Shown here piece by piece: positions 33,070 through 42,531 of a DNA stretch of 64,000 nucleotides. The stretch comes from an uncultured Eubacteriales bacterium (GTDB taxonomy: Bacteria > Bacillota > Clostridia > Lachnospirales > Lachnospiraceae): NCBI GenBank assembly GCA_900317515.1, contig ONHA01000005.1:1-64000 (forward strand). Reading direction: 5' to 3'. The notes under the pieces are model-generated. The model worked only from the letters and a program-made list of their open reading frames with translations. It was not told where the DNA came from and made no database searches. The position numbers were made by a program, and so were the translations under genes. How positions within the stretch are numbered: the stretch's first letter is position 1; every line of letters starts with the position of its first letter.

Positions 33070-35529
33070 ATGGAATACTTCGGACGTCTGTATCTCGACA
33101 AGGAAAAGGATATCATCGTGGAGCTCTTTATGGAGGGGGAGACCATGCACTATGTGCTGAAAACCCCCAACCACGGCACCGGGAATCTGATCACCAACCT
33201 CGCGGAGATGTGCGGGCTCCCGCTCAGCCTCGATGAGGACGGGATGAAGATCATCCGCGGGACCCTGCCCTGCTATGTGACGGCGGAGAATAGGAAGGTT
33301 TTCATTTTCCGGCTCAGGGACACCAAGGTCGCCAACATCTACCCGGACGGGACGATCGAGCGCAAGGCCTCGATCCCCGCGATCTCGAAGACCCTCATGA
33401 GCCAGACCAAGGATTACCGGCTTGATTTCAAGAAGACGGTGGTGAAGACCTACATCCTCCGGGAGTGCAAGTTCCGCACGGACCTGCACACCCACATGAA
33501 TGCGAACCTCGACCCGGACATCCTGATCGCGCTCGGGATCCGGCACCAGATCCGCTATCCCCTCTATTACGTCAAGAAGCTGAAGCTTCTTATCACCAAG
33601 GCCCAGGAAGAGGCGCTGACCGCGCAGCGGTCGCGCATCAAAAAGCGCTTTGAGGGCTCCAAGCTTACGGGCAAATACCTGACCCGAAGGATCGATGACA
33701 ACACATTCATCAACTTCGCGGACCTTATCCTGAACAATCCGGAACATGCAGAGCACAATATCCCGAAGATCCGCGCCTCCCTGGCCGTCATGAAGGACGG
33801 GCAGGCGGTTTTCACCAACCTCGAGAAAGTCTATCTCTACCGCTACGTGTTCACCAAGGGCACGGAGTCTGATGAAAAAATCCCGCTTCGGAACATTGAA
33901 AAGATCCCGGACCCGGACATCGCCCGGGTGCTCAGGCAGATGCTCGCGGACGCGGAGACGGAGGCCTACGGGCGGAATACGATTTTCCAGGACAAGCTTC
34001 TCTGGATCGCGCGGAGCTATGCGGCGAAAGGGATCTGCTATGCGGAGATCGCCGACACGACGCTGGTGAAGCCCGACGGCGCGGCGGAGATGCTCCGGCA
34101 GGCGCACGAGGTCCTGCCGGCGGCGGAGAAGGAGACCGGCGTGCTCATACGGTTCCTCGCGGCGATCCGGCGGATCCCGCTCACGATCGTGCGGGATCAG
34201 GTGGATGCGTTCGATTATGCCCGGGAGAACTTAAGGGCCCTTAAGGCGGTGAGCGCGGACCCCTATGTGGCAGGGAGCGACATCATCGGAGAGGAGATCA
34301 ATGATATCCGGGACATGCAGCCGGTCATCCGGGAGATCGTCAGGATCGCAGCCGACGAGCCAGGCTTTGTGGTCAGGATCCACGCCGGTGAAAACGACAG
34401 TCTCCGCGACAACGTCATGAACAGTATCCTCTGTGTCCGGGAATCTCTGATGCCCGGGCAGAAAATGCCCCGTATGCGCATCGGACACGGCCTCTACACC
34501 GCGAATTTAAGCTCCGTCAAGGGCGGGCAGCTGATCGAGGCACTCCGCGAGGCCGGGGCGGTCCTCGAATTCCAGATCACGTCCAATGTCCGCCTGAACA
34601 ACCTTAGCGCGGTTGACCGGCATCCGCTCAAAAAATATCTTGCGGCGGGCATTCCCTGCGTGCAGGGTACCGACGGCGGCGCCCTCTACGGAACCGACTC
34701 GATCGACGAGCAGCTCTCCCTTGTGAAGATGCTGGACCTCTCCCACGAGGAGCTTATCAGGATGCGGCAGGCGGAGGACGAGGTCCTTGATGCATCGCTC
34801 GCTGATTTTGCGGAGAAAAAAGACCGCTTTAAGAAGCTCTGCGGGGAGATGAGCCCGAAAGAGTACATCAATAAGAAGCTTTCCGAGATCGATCCGCATG
34901 AGGAGAAGCTCTTCGGCGGGGAGCCCCGCTTCCCGGCGGAGGAGCTCCTGACCGGCAGAATCCGGGAACTTCCTCAGGGCAAGATCCCGATCGTCATCGT
35001 GGGAGGCAGTTTCAACAACGACTGGCACAGGACCCGGATGCGCAAAGAGTACCGGGAGCTCCTTGATACCCTGTTTGAAAGGCTGGATCCTGAGAAGATA
35101 TGCTTCGTGATCGGCCACCGCATGTGCGGGTATGAGAAATACACGGCGGAGAAGGCCGGCGGGAAGTTTGAGGTGTTTGCGTTTGTGCCGGCCGTCCTCA
35201 CGGAAAAGGGCGCGGAGGAGATCAGAAAGAGCGGGGTCTCTGTCAGGGTCTCGATCGAGCCGGAAGGGCTGGGCGTCTACAAGAGCTTTGCGTATGAAAT
35301 TTTCAAGAGGAGATGGTCCGTACTGCTGGCTCTGGACGGAAATTCCGCCTGCGCGAACATGATCCAGGAGGCCAAAAACAGCCGCTATAAGGGGCGCAAC
35401 TATGTGAGCGGCCATTCGCGGAGGCTTGCGGCCAAGGCGAGGAGTCTCGGGGGCTACATCACGTGTCTCACGGGCGGGCCGGAGGATGCGGAGAGGATCA
35501 TGCGAGATATCCGGAAAAAGACAGAGTGA
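33070..35529 (+). CDS. Large adenosine-deaminase-like protein fused to a Rossmann/SLOG-like domain
   Basis: The 819-residue product is over twice the length of ordinary adenosine deaminase. An N-terminal domain (about 1-130) is unrecognised. The deaminase core (about 130-580) shows the metal motif DLHTHMN (His140, His142), VRIHAGEN (His438, Glu441), RIGHGLY (His473), then SNVRLNNLS and GTDGG with Asp535, in the order expected for ADA-type amidohydrolases. From about 636 a separate domain starts with IPIVIVGGSFNND and continues VIGHRMCGYEKYTAEKA and VLLALDGNSACANMI, a pattern like SLOG/DprA-type nucleotide-binding folds. It probably deaminates an adenine nucleoside or nucleotide. The ATG at 33070 has GGAGGGG just before it. 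Confidence 0.8.
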   Translation: MEYFGRLYLDKEKDIIVELFMEGETMHYVLKTPNHGTGNLITNLAEMCGLPLSLDEDGMKIIRGTLPCYVTAENRKVFIFRLRDTKVANIYPDGTIERKASIPAISKTLMSQTKDYRLDFKKTVVKTYILRECKFRTDLHTHMNANLDPDILIALGIRHQIRYPLYYVKKLKLLITKAQEEALTAQRSRIKKRFEGSKLTGKYLTRRIDDNTFINFADLILNNPEHAEHNIPKIRASLAVMKDGQAVFTNLEKVYLYRYVFTKGTESDEKIPLRNIEKIPDPDIARVLRQMLADAETEAYGRNTIFQDKLLWIARSYAAKGICYAEIADTTLVKPDGAAEMLRQAHEVLPAAEKETGVLIRFLAAIRRIPLTIVRDQVDAFDYARENLRALKAVSADPYVAGSDIIGEEINDIRDMQPVIREIVRIAADEPGFVVRIHAGENDSLRDNVMNSILCVRESLMPGQKMPRMRIGHGLYTANLSSVKGGQLIEALREAGAVLEFQITSNVRLNNLSAVDRHPLKKYLAAGIPCVQGTDGGALYGTDSIDEQLSLVKMLDLSHEELIRMRQAEDEVLDASLADFAEKKDRFKKLCGEMSPKEYINKKLSEIDPHEEKLFGGEPRFPAEELLTGRIRELPQGKIPIVIVGGSFNNDWHRTRMRKEYRELLDTLFERLDPEKICFVIGHRMCGYEKYTAEKAGGKFEVFAFVPAVLTEKGAEEIRKSGVSVRVSIEPEGLGVYKSFAYEIFKRRWSVLLALDGNSACANMIQEAKNSRYKGRNYVSGHSRRLAAKARSLGGYITCLTGGPEDAERIMRDIRKKTE

Positions 35530-35546
35530 GGCATGCACTGAAGGGA

Positions 35547-35726
35547 GATATTGCCTGCGCACCGCCTGCGCCCTTCGGGCTTGCGGCGGCGCTCCCAAAA
35601 AACTCGCACTTTCCTGCATCGCTTCGCGCTGCAAGTGCTCGTTTTTTGTTAGCGTCTCTCATGCCCGTGCAGCCGGGCTCGCGCAAGCGCGGCCGGCATG
35701 CACGGGCATGGAGACCAGGCAATATC
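35547..35726. repeat. Intergenic element with terminal inverted repeats and internal hairpins
   Basis: GATATTGCCTG (35547-35557) and CAGGCAATATC (35716-35726) are a perfect 11-bp inverted repeat bounding 180 bases. Inside are a hairpin around 35609-35650 and a 12-bp perfect hairpin CATGCCCGTGCA/TGCACGGGCATG near 35658-35709. No gene or target duplication is seen. It resembles small structured interspersed repeats. Confidence 0.65.
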
Positions 35727-35733
35727 AAAAACA

Positions 35734-35760
35734 TCAGCACTCACCTCTTGACAGTGCTAA
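35734..35760. promoter_or_regulatory. CIRCE element (HrcA operator)
   Basis: TCAGCACTC, nine bases, CAGTGCTAA matches CIRCE (TTAGCACTC-N9-GAGTGCTAA) at 16 of 18 arm positions. It overlaps the -35 hexamer of the clpB promoter. Confidence 0.9.
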
Positions 35761-35776
35761 CAATTTCTGCTATAGT
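35748..35776 (+). promoter_or_regulatory. clpB promoter
   Basis: Consensus TTGACA, 17 bases, TATAGT. The -35 lies in the CIRCE spacer and right arm, so HrcA binding would block polymerase. Confidence 0.9.
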
Positions 35777-35843
35777 GAGGTCGGAACGGAGAGATCCGTT
35801 CCGATCTTTAGGTTTGAAATGAACAGCCGGAAGGAGGTTTACG

Positions 35844-38444
35844 ATGAACATTCAGAAATTTACACAGAAATCCATTGAGGCCATCCAGAACCTTGAAAAG
35901 ACTGCGTATGATTTCGGCAACCAGGAGGTCACCCAGGAGCACCTTCTGTACTGCCTGATAAAGCAGGAGGACTCGCTCATCCTGAAGCTCGTAGAGAAGA
36001 TGGGGATCGATCCGAAACAGTTTGCAAACGCCGTGACATCTGCCGTGGATGCGCAGGTCAAGGTGAACGGCGGCCAGCCCTACATCGGGGCCGACCTCAA
36101 CAAGTGCCTGATCAAGGCCGAGGATGAGGCGAAGGCGATGGGAGACGAGTATGTATCGGTCGAGCATATTTTCCTCTCCATTCTCAAAAATGCAAGCCGC
36201 TCCATGAAGCAGCTGCTGTCCCGCTTCGGGATCGACAGGGATTCATTTTTAAAAGCGCTTCAGAGCGTGCGCGGCAACCAGAAGGTCACGACCGACAACC
36301 CGGAGGCGACCTACGACACCCTGAACAAGTACGGGACCGACCTCGTGGAGAAGGCAAGGCAGCAGAAGCTGGACCCGGTCATCGGGCGTGACGACGAGAT
36401 CCGCCAGGCGATCCTGATCCTGTCGAGAAAATCAAAAAACAACCCTGTCCTGATCGGTGAGCCCGGCGTCGGCAAGACCGCCGCGGTCGAGGGCCTGGCC
36501 CAGAGAATCGTTGCGGGGGATGTGCCGGACAATCTGAAGGACAAGCATATTTTTGCCCTGGACATGGGCGCGCTGGTCGCCGGCGCGAAATACAGGGGCG
36601 AGTTCGAGGAGCGTCTCAAGGCGGTCCTTGAGGAGGTCAGAAGCTCGGAAGGCGAGATCATCCTCTTTATCGACGAGCTGCACCTGATTGTCGGCGCGGG
36701 CAAGACCGAAGGCGCGATGGACGCCGGCAACATGCTGAAGCCCATGCTGGCCCGCGGCGAGCTGCACTGCATCGGCGCGACGACTCTGGACGAATACCGC
36801 AAGTACATCGAGAAGGACAAAGCTCTGGAGCGCCGGTTCCAGCCGGTCATGGTCGACGAGCCGACGCTCGAGGAGACGATCTCGATCCTTCGAGGCCTCA
36901 AGGAGCGCTACGAGGTCTACCACGGTGTCAAGATCACGGACTCCGCGCTGGTCTCGGCGGCAGCCCTTTCCCAGCGCTACATCACCGACCGGTTCCTGCC
37001 GGACAAGGCGATCGACCTTGTGGACGAGGCCTGTGCGCTCATCAAGACGGAGCTCAACTCGCTTCCGACAGAGCTCGACGAGCAGCAGCGCAAGATCATG
37101 CAGATGGAGATCGAGGAGGCGGCCTTAAAGAAGGAGACCGACGCGCTGAGCCGTGAGCGCCTCGCAGACCTGCAGAAGGATCTCGCGGAGCTCCGGGACA
37201 CTTTCAATGCGCAGAAGGTCCAGTGGGAAAATGAAAAGAAGGACGTCGAGGGTCTCAAGGCCTACCGCGAGCAGATCGAAGCCCTGAACAACGAGATCGC
37301 GATCGCGGAGCGCAGCTACGACCTCAACAAGGCGGCCCAGCTCAAGTACGGCGAGCTGCCCAAGGTGCAGAAAGCCCTCGAGGAGGCGGAAGCCCGCGTG
37401 AAGGACAAGGACCTCTCGATGGTGCACGAGGAGGTGACGGACGACGAGATCGGCCGGATCGTCTCCAAGTGGACCGGCATCCCGGTCGCAAAGCTCACAG
37501 AGGGCGAGAGGGAGAAAGTCCTTCATCTGCCGGATGAGCTCCACAAGCGGGTGATCGGCCAGGATGTGGCGGTGCAGAAGGTCGCGGACGCGATCCTGCG
37601 CTCCAAGGCCGGCATCAAGGACCCGAAGCGGCCGATCGGTTCCTTCCTGTTCCTCGGACCGACCGGTGTCGGCAAGACGGAGCTGGCCAGAACGCTGGCG
37701 GCCAACCTCTTCGACGACGAGAACAACATGGTGCGTATCGACATGAGCGAGTACATGGAGAAATACTCCGTCTCGCGTCTCATCGGAGCACCTCCCGGAT
37801 ACGTCGGCTACGACGAGGGCGGCCAGCTGACCGAGGCGGTCAGGAGAAAACCGTTCTCGGTTGTCCTCTTCGACGAGATCGAGAAGGCTCACCCGGACGT
37901 CTTCAACGTGCTCCTGCAGGTGCTCGATGACGGCCGCATCACGGACAGCCAGGGACGTACCGTGGACTTCAAGAACACGATCATCATCCTGACCTCGAAC
38001 CTGGGCAGCCAGTACCTGCTCGACGGGATCGATGAGAACGGCGAGATCAGCCGCTACGCGGAGGATATGGTGACGAATGAGCTGCGGGCGCATTTCCGTC
38101 CCGAGTTCCTGAACCGGCTCGATGAGACGATCATGTTCAAGCCGCTCACGAAGGAGAACATCGGCGGCATCGTCGATCTCATGATGGCAAGTCTCAATGC
38201 CCGTCTTGCAGACCGGCAGCTGCACATCTCGCTCACGGATGAGGCAAAGGCTTACTGCATCGACAAGGGCTACGACCCGGTGTTCGGCGCGAGACCCTTA
38301 AAGCGGTATCTCCAGCAGAACGTCGAGACGCTGGCGGCCCGGATCATCCTCGGAAATGAAGTGCACGAGGGCTCCACGATCATGATCGAGAAGAAGGGAG
38401 ACGGCCTCTCCGGTTATGTGGTGGAGGCGCCCAGGGTGGTTTGA
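35844..38444 (+). CDS. clpB: ATP-dependent chaperone ClpB
   Basis: The 866-residue product is full length: N-terminal Clp repeat domain (1-145), first AAA domain with Walker [10 protein letters not shown] (about 205), a coiled-coil middle domain (about 405-525) that separates ClpB from ClpC/ClpA, second AAA domain with GPTGVGKTE (about 606), and the C-terminal domain with [12 protein letters not shown]. It rescues aggregated proteins with the DnaK system. The AGGAGG site stands before the ATG. Regulation by HrcA through CIRCE is read directly from the promoter. Confidence 0.97.
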   Translation: MNIQKFTQKSIEAIQNLEKTAYDFGNQEVTQEHLLYCLIKQEDSLILKLVEKMGIDPKQFANAVTSAVDAQVKVNGGQPYIGADLNKCLIKAEDEAKAMGDEYVSVEHIFLSILKNASRSMKQLLSRFGIDRDSFLKALQSVRGNQKVTTDNPEATYDTLNKYGTDLVEKARQQKLDPVIGRDDEIRQAILILSRKSKNNPVLIGEPGVGKTAAVEGLAQRIVAGDVPDNLKDKHIFALDMGALVAGAKYRGEFEERLKAVLEEVRSSEGEIILFIDELHLIVGAGKTEGAMDAGNMLKPMLARGELHCIGATTLDEYRKYIEKDKALERRFQPVMVDEPTLEETISILRGLKERYEVYHGVKITDSALVSAAALSQRYITDRFLPDKAIDLVDEACALIKTELNSLPTELDEQQRKIMQMEIEEAALKKETDALSRERLADLQKDLAELRDTFNAQKVQWENEKKDVEGLKAYREQIEALNNEIAIAERSYDLNKAAQLKYGELPKVQKALEEAEARVKDKDLSMVHEEVTDDEIGRIVSKWTGIPVAKLTEGEREKVLHLPDELHKRVIGQDVAVQKVADAILRSKAGIKDPKRPIGSFLFLGPTGVGKTELARTLAANLFDDENNMVRIDMSEYMEKYSVSRLIGAPPGYVGYDEGGQLTEAVRRKPFSVVLFDEIEKAHPDVFNVLLQVLDDGRITDSQGRTVDFKNTIIILTSNLGSQYLLDGIDENGEISRYAEDMVTNELRAHFRPEFLNRLDETIMFKPLTKENIGGIVDLMMASLNARLADRQLHISLTDEAKAYCIDKGYDPVFGARPLKRYLQQNVETLAARIILGNEVHEGSTIMIEKKGDGLSGYVVEAPRVV

Positions 38445-38456
38445 GAAAAATGAAAA

Positions 38457-38493
38457 AAACAGGTATTTGCTGAAGGCAAATGCCTGTTTTTTT
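38457..38493 (+). terminator. Terminator of clpB
   Basis: AACAGGTATTTGC pairs with GCAAATGCCTGTT (one G-T pair) around a short loop, followed by seven T. Confidence 0.9.
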
Positions 38494-38537
38494 GCTATAC
38501 TGGAAAAAATCCTTATGATTTCCAGGGAGACGAGAAT

Positions 38538-40193
38538 ATGAAATCAAAACTGTATCTCACGCTGACCGCGGTCTTTATGCTTCTCCTGCTCGGCCGCCCC
38601 CGGGCGGTCCTTGCCGACGGCCTGCCGGCCTCCGGCACCTACGTGATCCGGTCGTCGGTCTCGGAAAATAAAGTCCTCGACATTGCCGGGGCTTCCCAAA
38701 AAAGCGGGGGAAACCTTCAGCTCTACGAGGGAAACGGCAGCGCAGCCCAGCAATTTACCCTGACAAGGCTCGCCGACGGGTCCTACGAGGTCTCGCCGGT
38801 ATGCTCCGGGCTCGCGCTCGACGTCGAGGGAGCGAGGTCGGCAAACGGGACCAACGTCCGCCAGTACACTCCGAACGGAACCAGGGCCCAGAGATGGAAA
38901 CTCACGGATGCCGGGGACGGAACGGTGAGCTTCTCGCCCGCCTGCGCACCGGGGACCTGCCTTGACATCGCCGGAGCCTCCATGAAGAACGGCACCAACG
39001 TCCGGCTCTACGCCTCCAACGGGACAGCCGCGCAGAGATTCCGGCTCGAAGAGGTTGATTCGGAGCGGGTGGCCCCGGAGGGCACCTTTACGTTTGTATC
39101 GGCTCTTAATTCTGTGAAAGTGATCGATGTCTACGGCGGGCTGACCCGAAACGGAGCAAACGTACAGCTCTATTCTTCAAACGGGACCGCGGCCCAGCAG
39201 TACTCCCTGACCTATCTCGGGGAAGGCTGGTACAAGATCCTCAACGTGAAAGCCGGGAAAGCTCTGGATATCGCGGGAGGCTCAAGAAAGAGCGGAACCA
39301 ACATCCAGCTTTACACCGACAACGGGACAAATGCCCAGAAATGGCGGTTTGAAGAATACGGGGACGGGACATTCAGCATCGTCTCCGCACTCGGAAATGC
39401 TGTCGATATCGCCGGGGCAAGCCAGAAAAACGGCACGAACATCCGGACATACACGCCGAACGGGACGGCGGCGCAGAGGTTTTCATTTTCACCTGTCGTG
39501 CCGGTAAACCCGGTGCTCGGGGCCGACACAGTCCTTTCCTATGCGGCCGGAACCGTGCTCGAGGAGTCTCAGATCGACTGGAACAACGTATCCTCCTACT
39601 TCCGGATCAGCGGGATCAGCGCGGGCGACGCCGTCTACAACCGGATCATCGGAAAATCCTACCGGGACAACCCGGATATCGGGCTTTCAGACCTCCGGTA
39701 TCTTAAGATGCTGCATTTTAACTATAACGGGAAAGTCCAGGTGGGAGAGATGATCACCAATCAGGCGATCGCGGCGGAGGCCCTCGACGTCTTCTACAAT
39801 CTCTTTAAGAGCCGCTACCAGATCAACTCGATGTATCTGGTCGACCGCTACTGGACCGGGGACGGCGTGACGACCGACCTGGCCTCCGTCCGGGCAGACA
39901 ATACAAGCTGCTTCAATTACCGAAAGGCCTCCGATGCGGACAACCTCTCGCGGCACGCGTTCGGGATGGCGATCGACTTAAACCCGTTTGAGAACCCCTA
40001 CGTGTATGTCTATCCGGACGGGCGGCACGTGAGCGAACCGGCCGAGGCCCAGGATTACGCGGTCAACCGGTCAGCCGGAAGGCCCCATGTGATCACGGGC
40101 TCGGATCTTGCGGTGCAGCTCTTTAAGTCCCACGGGTTCTCCTGGGGCGGCGACTGGGGAGGCCCGTATGATTATCAGCATTTTGTGAAGTGA
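38538..40193 (+). CDS. Secreted M15 D-Ala-D-Ala carboxypeptidase-like protein with six ricin-type lectin repeats
   Basis: The 551-residue product has a signal peptide (cleavage near AVLA-DG, about 26), then six repeats of about 45 residues, each with a LDIAGAS-type start and an NVQLYSSNGTAAQ-type end, forming two beta-trefoils (about 30-175 and 183-325). The C-terminal part (about 335-551) is a VanY-like M15 peptidase: SRHAFGMAIDLNPFENPY holds the first metal His and Asp, and GGPYDYQHF the last His. It probably trims peptidoglycan stem peptides while the trefoils bind glycans. No partner genes are adjacent. Confidence 0.9.
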   Translation: MKSKLYLTLTAVFMLLLLGRPRAVLADGLPASGTYVIRSSVSENKVLDIAGASQKSGGNLQLYEGNGSAAQQFTLTRLADGSYEVSPVCSGLALDVEGARSANGTNVRQYTPNGTRAQRWKLTDAGDGTVSFSPACAPGTCLDIAGASMKNGTNVRLYASNGTAAQRFRLEEVDSERVAPEGTFTFVSALNSVKVIDVYGGLTRNGANVQLYSSNGTAAQQYSLTYLGEGWYKILNVKAGKALDIAGGSRKSGTNIQLYTDNGTNAQKWRFEEYGDGTFSIVSALGNAVDIAGASQKNGTNIRTYTPNGTAAQRFSFSPVVPVNPVLGADTVLSYAAGTVLEESQIDWNNVSSYFRISGISAGDAVYNRIIGKSYRDNPDIGLSDLRYLKMLHFNYNGKVQVGEMITNQAIAAEALDVFYNLFKSRYQINSMYLVDRYWTGDGVTTDLASVRADNTSCFNYRKASDADNLSRHAFGMAIDLNPFENPYVYVYPDGRHVSEPAEAQDYAVNRSAGRPHVITGSDLAVQLFKSHGFSWGGDWGGPYDYQHFVK

Positions 40194-40235
40194 GGGAGGT
40201 ATCAGGCACCATCATTCGCAGCAGTCCCCGGAAAC

Positions 40236-40268
40236 AAAAAAACAGAGGCAATATGCCTCTGTTTTTTG
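40236..40268. terminator. Bidirectional terminator
   Basis: ACAGAGGCA and TGCCTCTGT pair around ATAT with an A-tract before and T-tract after; it serves both the M15 and the PRPP synthetase genes. Confidence 0.9.
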
Positions 40269-40274
40269 CTGCCA

Positions 40275-41525
40275 TTATATTTTTTCCCCGCGTCTGTGCT
40301 TCTCCAGCACCTTCTGGATCCGGTCGACCGGGTCTAAAAGATTGGAGAGCGAGCCGTCGTGGTTCATCGTATCGATGATGAGGGCCAGGAACTTGCTCAT
40401 GTCGCAGCCGCGGTAGTAGGGGCGCTCAAAGAGCTCCGGCCGCTGGTAGATCAGGTTTGTTGTGATCAGGTAGTCGAATGTGTGCTTCTGCCATTCCTCG
40501 GCGCCTGCAAGCTCCTCTTCGGAGAGCCCGGAGGCCGGCTCGGCGTAGGCCTCGTCGAACGGCTCAAGGCCCGCGGTAAAGATTCCGAAGGCTGCGCAGA
40601 TGAAGATGCGCCTTGCGCCGCGTTCCTTGAGCATGCGGGCGGTCTTGATGACCGTGCTGCCGGAGGAGACCATGTCATCGACGATGATGATGTCCTTCCC
40701 GGTCACATCGGAGCCGAGGAAGGAGTAGTCGATGATCGGATGCTTTCCGCCGACCGTCACCGTGTAGTCATAGACCTTGTAGAACATGCCCATGTTGACG
40801 CCGAGCACGTTGGCGAGGTAGACAGCGCGGCGCATGCCGTTCTTGTCCGGGCTCACGACCATGAGATGGTCGTCATCGACCACAAGGTCCGGGGCGGCGC
40901 GGAGGATCGCCTTGATGAACTGGTAGGCCGGGCTCATCGACTCAAAACCGGTGAGCGGAACCGCATTCTGCACACGGGGGTCGTGGGCCTCGAAGGTGAT
41001 GACATTTTCAACGCCGAGCGCCATGAGCTCCTGGAGGGCATGGGCGGCATCCAGGGATTCACGGACGGAACGCACCTCGACGCGGCCCTCGTAGAGGTAG
41101 GGCATGATCACGTTGATGCGGTGAGCTTTGGTGCCGATCGCACCGATCACACGCTTTAAGTCCTGGAAATGGTCGTCCGGGGACATGACATTTTCAAAAC
41201 GGTTGATCCTGTATTTGATCGAATAGTTGCAGACGTCGACCAGTATGTAGAGGTCGTCGCCGCGGATCGACTGCTTGATCGATCCCTTGGCCTCGCCGGA
41301 CCCGAAACGGGGCGTCGACGCCTCGATGATGAAGGAGTCTCTGGCGTAGCCGTGGTCTGCGGACGCCTCTCCGTTTGCAACGAGCCCCTTGCGCCATGCG
41401 ACAAGATAATCGTTGATCTTGCTCCCGATCTCGCGGGTGCTGGCAAGAGGGACGATTCCGAGCCGCCATTCGGGGGTCTCCTGGGTTACGGGTTTAACCT
41501 GGGTATCATCTGCATTATTGATCAT
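40275..41525 (-). CDS. prs: Ribose-phosphate pyrophosphokinase, long clostridial variant
   Basis: The 416-residue product makes PRPP from ribose-5-phosphate and ATP. It has the PRPP-binding loop DIIIVDDMVSSGSTV (about 278-292) and the flanking GARRIFICAAFGIF strand, and the N-terminal half carries the FSDGE-equivalent region in diverged form (FIIEASTPRFGSGEAKGSI). At about 100 residues longer than ordinary Prs, it has an extended N-terminus and a C-terminal tail (about 335-416). Such long forms occur in Clostridia. Its start overlaps the stop of the DnaC-like gene by four bases, so PRPP supply is cotranscribed with primosome genes. Confidence 0.85.
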   Translation of the reverse strand: MINNADDTQVKPVTQETPEWRLGIVPLASTREIGSKINDYLVAWRKGLVANGEASADHGYARDSFIIEASTPRFGSGEAKGSIKQSIRGDDLYILVDVCNYSIKYRINRFENVMSPDDHFQDLKRVIGAIGTKAHRINVIMPYLYEGRVEVRSVRESLDAAHALQELMALGVENVITFEAHDPRVQNAVPLTGFESMSPAYQFIKAILRAAPDLVVDDDHLMVVSPDKNGMRRAVYLANVLGVNMGMFYKVYDYTVTVGGKHPIIDYSFLGSDVTGKDIIIVDDMVSSGSTVIKTARMLKERGARRIFICAAFGIFTAGLEPFDEAYAEPASGLSEEELAGAEEWQKHTFDYLITTNLIYQRPELFERPYYRGCDMSKFLALIIDTMNHDGSLSNLLDPVDRIQKVLEKHRRGEKI

Positions 41526-42514
41526 GTGCGTCCTCCATTGGCTTTTTTCTGCATGCGTATGTCCTGTCCGATCAGCTTGACAATCGTGTAGCTGCTCGTG
41601 ATTCTTGAAAAAATGCGCTCCGTGTACATCTCCGCAAACTGGTCCAGCATGAGGTTGGTGGAAATAATCGTGGACCTGCTGCTTATGATCCGCTCGTTGA
41701 TGATGTAGAAGAGCTGCGGCAGGGAAAATGAATTGACCGTCTCCGTCCCGAGATCGTCGATCGTCAGGCAGTCACACTCGCAGATCGCGCGGGCACTGTC
41801 GGAGTTCCGCCCGTTTCTCTCAAACGCCGCATCCGCAAGCAGATCAAAGAGATCCTTGGCGGAGAAGTAGAGGGCCGAGCAGGACCGGTTCAGGACCTCG
41901 GCGGCGATGCAGTGGGAGAGGAAGGTCTTTCCGACACCGGCATTGCCGTAGAGAAAGAGGTTGTTGCCGGGCTTTCCGATGTTGTCCGGGAAGCGCATTG
42001 CGGCTGCAAGAGCTGCCCTTGCAAGCTCAAGAGAACTTTTCCCGGTTGAGGGATCTATTATATCATCCGAGTAGTAGCTAAGAGAAAAATGACCGAAATT
42101 CTCTTCCTTTAAAATATCGCCGAGCCGGTAATCCCGGTAGAGGAGCTCGTCGGCCGCTTTCTTAAAGCAGGAGCAGCGGACTCCGTCCACATATCCGGTG
42201 TCGCGGCAGAGCGGGCAGTCGTACTGCATCTCAAGGTAATCCGCCGGGTAACCGTGGGAGAGAAGCGCGGCTTCCCTCTTTCGGGAAATGAGCTGCATAT
42301 CCCTGCGGTAGGCGGTGAGATCCGCCGAAGGATCGGCGATCCGGAGTCTGGCTGCCTTGAGGCTCAGTCGTCCGGCTTCCGCGTCCAGCTCCTTTATGAC
42401 GGGGACGGCCTTCCCGATCTCCTCCTCGCGGGCGAGGAGCTCATGGCGGTGCATTTCCCGTATCTCGTCGTAGCGGCGCATGACCGCGTCATACTGCGCA
42501 TTGGTAAGAGGCAT
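41522..42514 (-). CDS. DnaC/DnaI-like helicase-loader ATPase
   Basis: The 330-residue product has a coiled N-terminal segment, a cysteine cluster (YDCPLCRDTGYVDGVRCSCF, about 113-132) that looks zinc-binding, and an AAA+ domain with Walker A GNAGVGKTF (about 189) and Walker B LTIDDLGTE (about 250). This is the DnaC/IstB group; beside a DnaD-like gene it is best read as the replicative helicase loader. An IstB role is unlikely because no IS21 transposase is present. The start is 17 bases after the DnaD-like stop. Confidence 0.88.
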   Translation of the reverse strand: MPLTNAQYDAVMRRYDEIREMHRHELLAREEEIGKAVPVIKELDAEAGRLSLKAARLRIADPSADLTAYRRDMQLISRKREAALLSHGYPADYLEMQYDCPLCRDTGYVDGVRCSCFKKAADELLYRDYRLGDILKEENFGHFSLSYYSDDIIDPSTGKSSLELARAALAAAMRFPDNIGKPGNNLFLYGNAGVGKTFLSHCIAAEVLNRSCSALYFSAKDLFDLLADAAFERNGRNSDSARAICECDCLTIDDLGTETVNSFSLPQLFYIINERIISSRSTIISTNLMLDQFAEMYTERIFSRITSSYTIVKLIGQDIRMQKKANGGRT

Positions 42515-42531
42515 GTGTCTTTCCTTTATCT

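Noticed and set aside
33070-35529. Assignment as a RADAR defence locus
   Set aside because: The deaminase fusion recalls RdrB, but no RdrA-like ATPase is beside it; only an analogy can be claimed.
37125-38225. Minus-strand frame opposite clpB, and similar frames opposite the ADA-like gene
   Set aside because: Same reasoning: no start signals or domains, fully explained by codon bias of the forward gene.
41522-42514. IstB helper of an IS21 element
   Set aside because: The ATPase is paired with a DnaD-like gene and has no IstA transposase or terminal repeats; primosome loader is the better reading.
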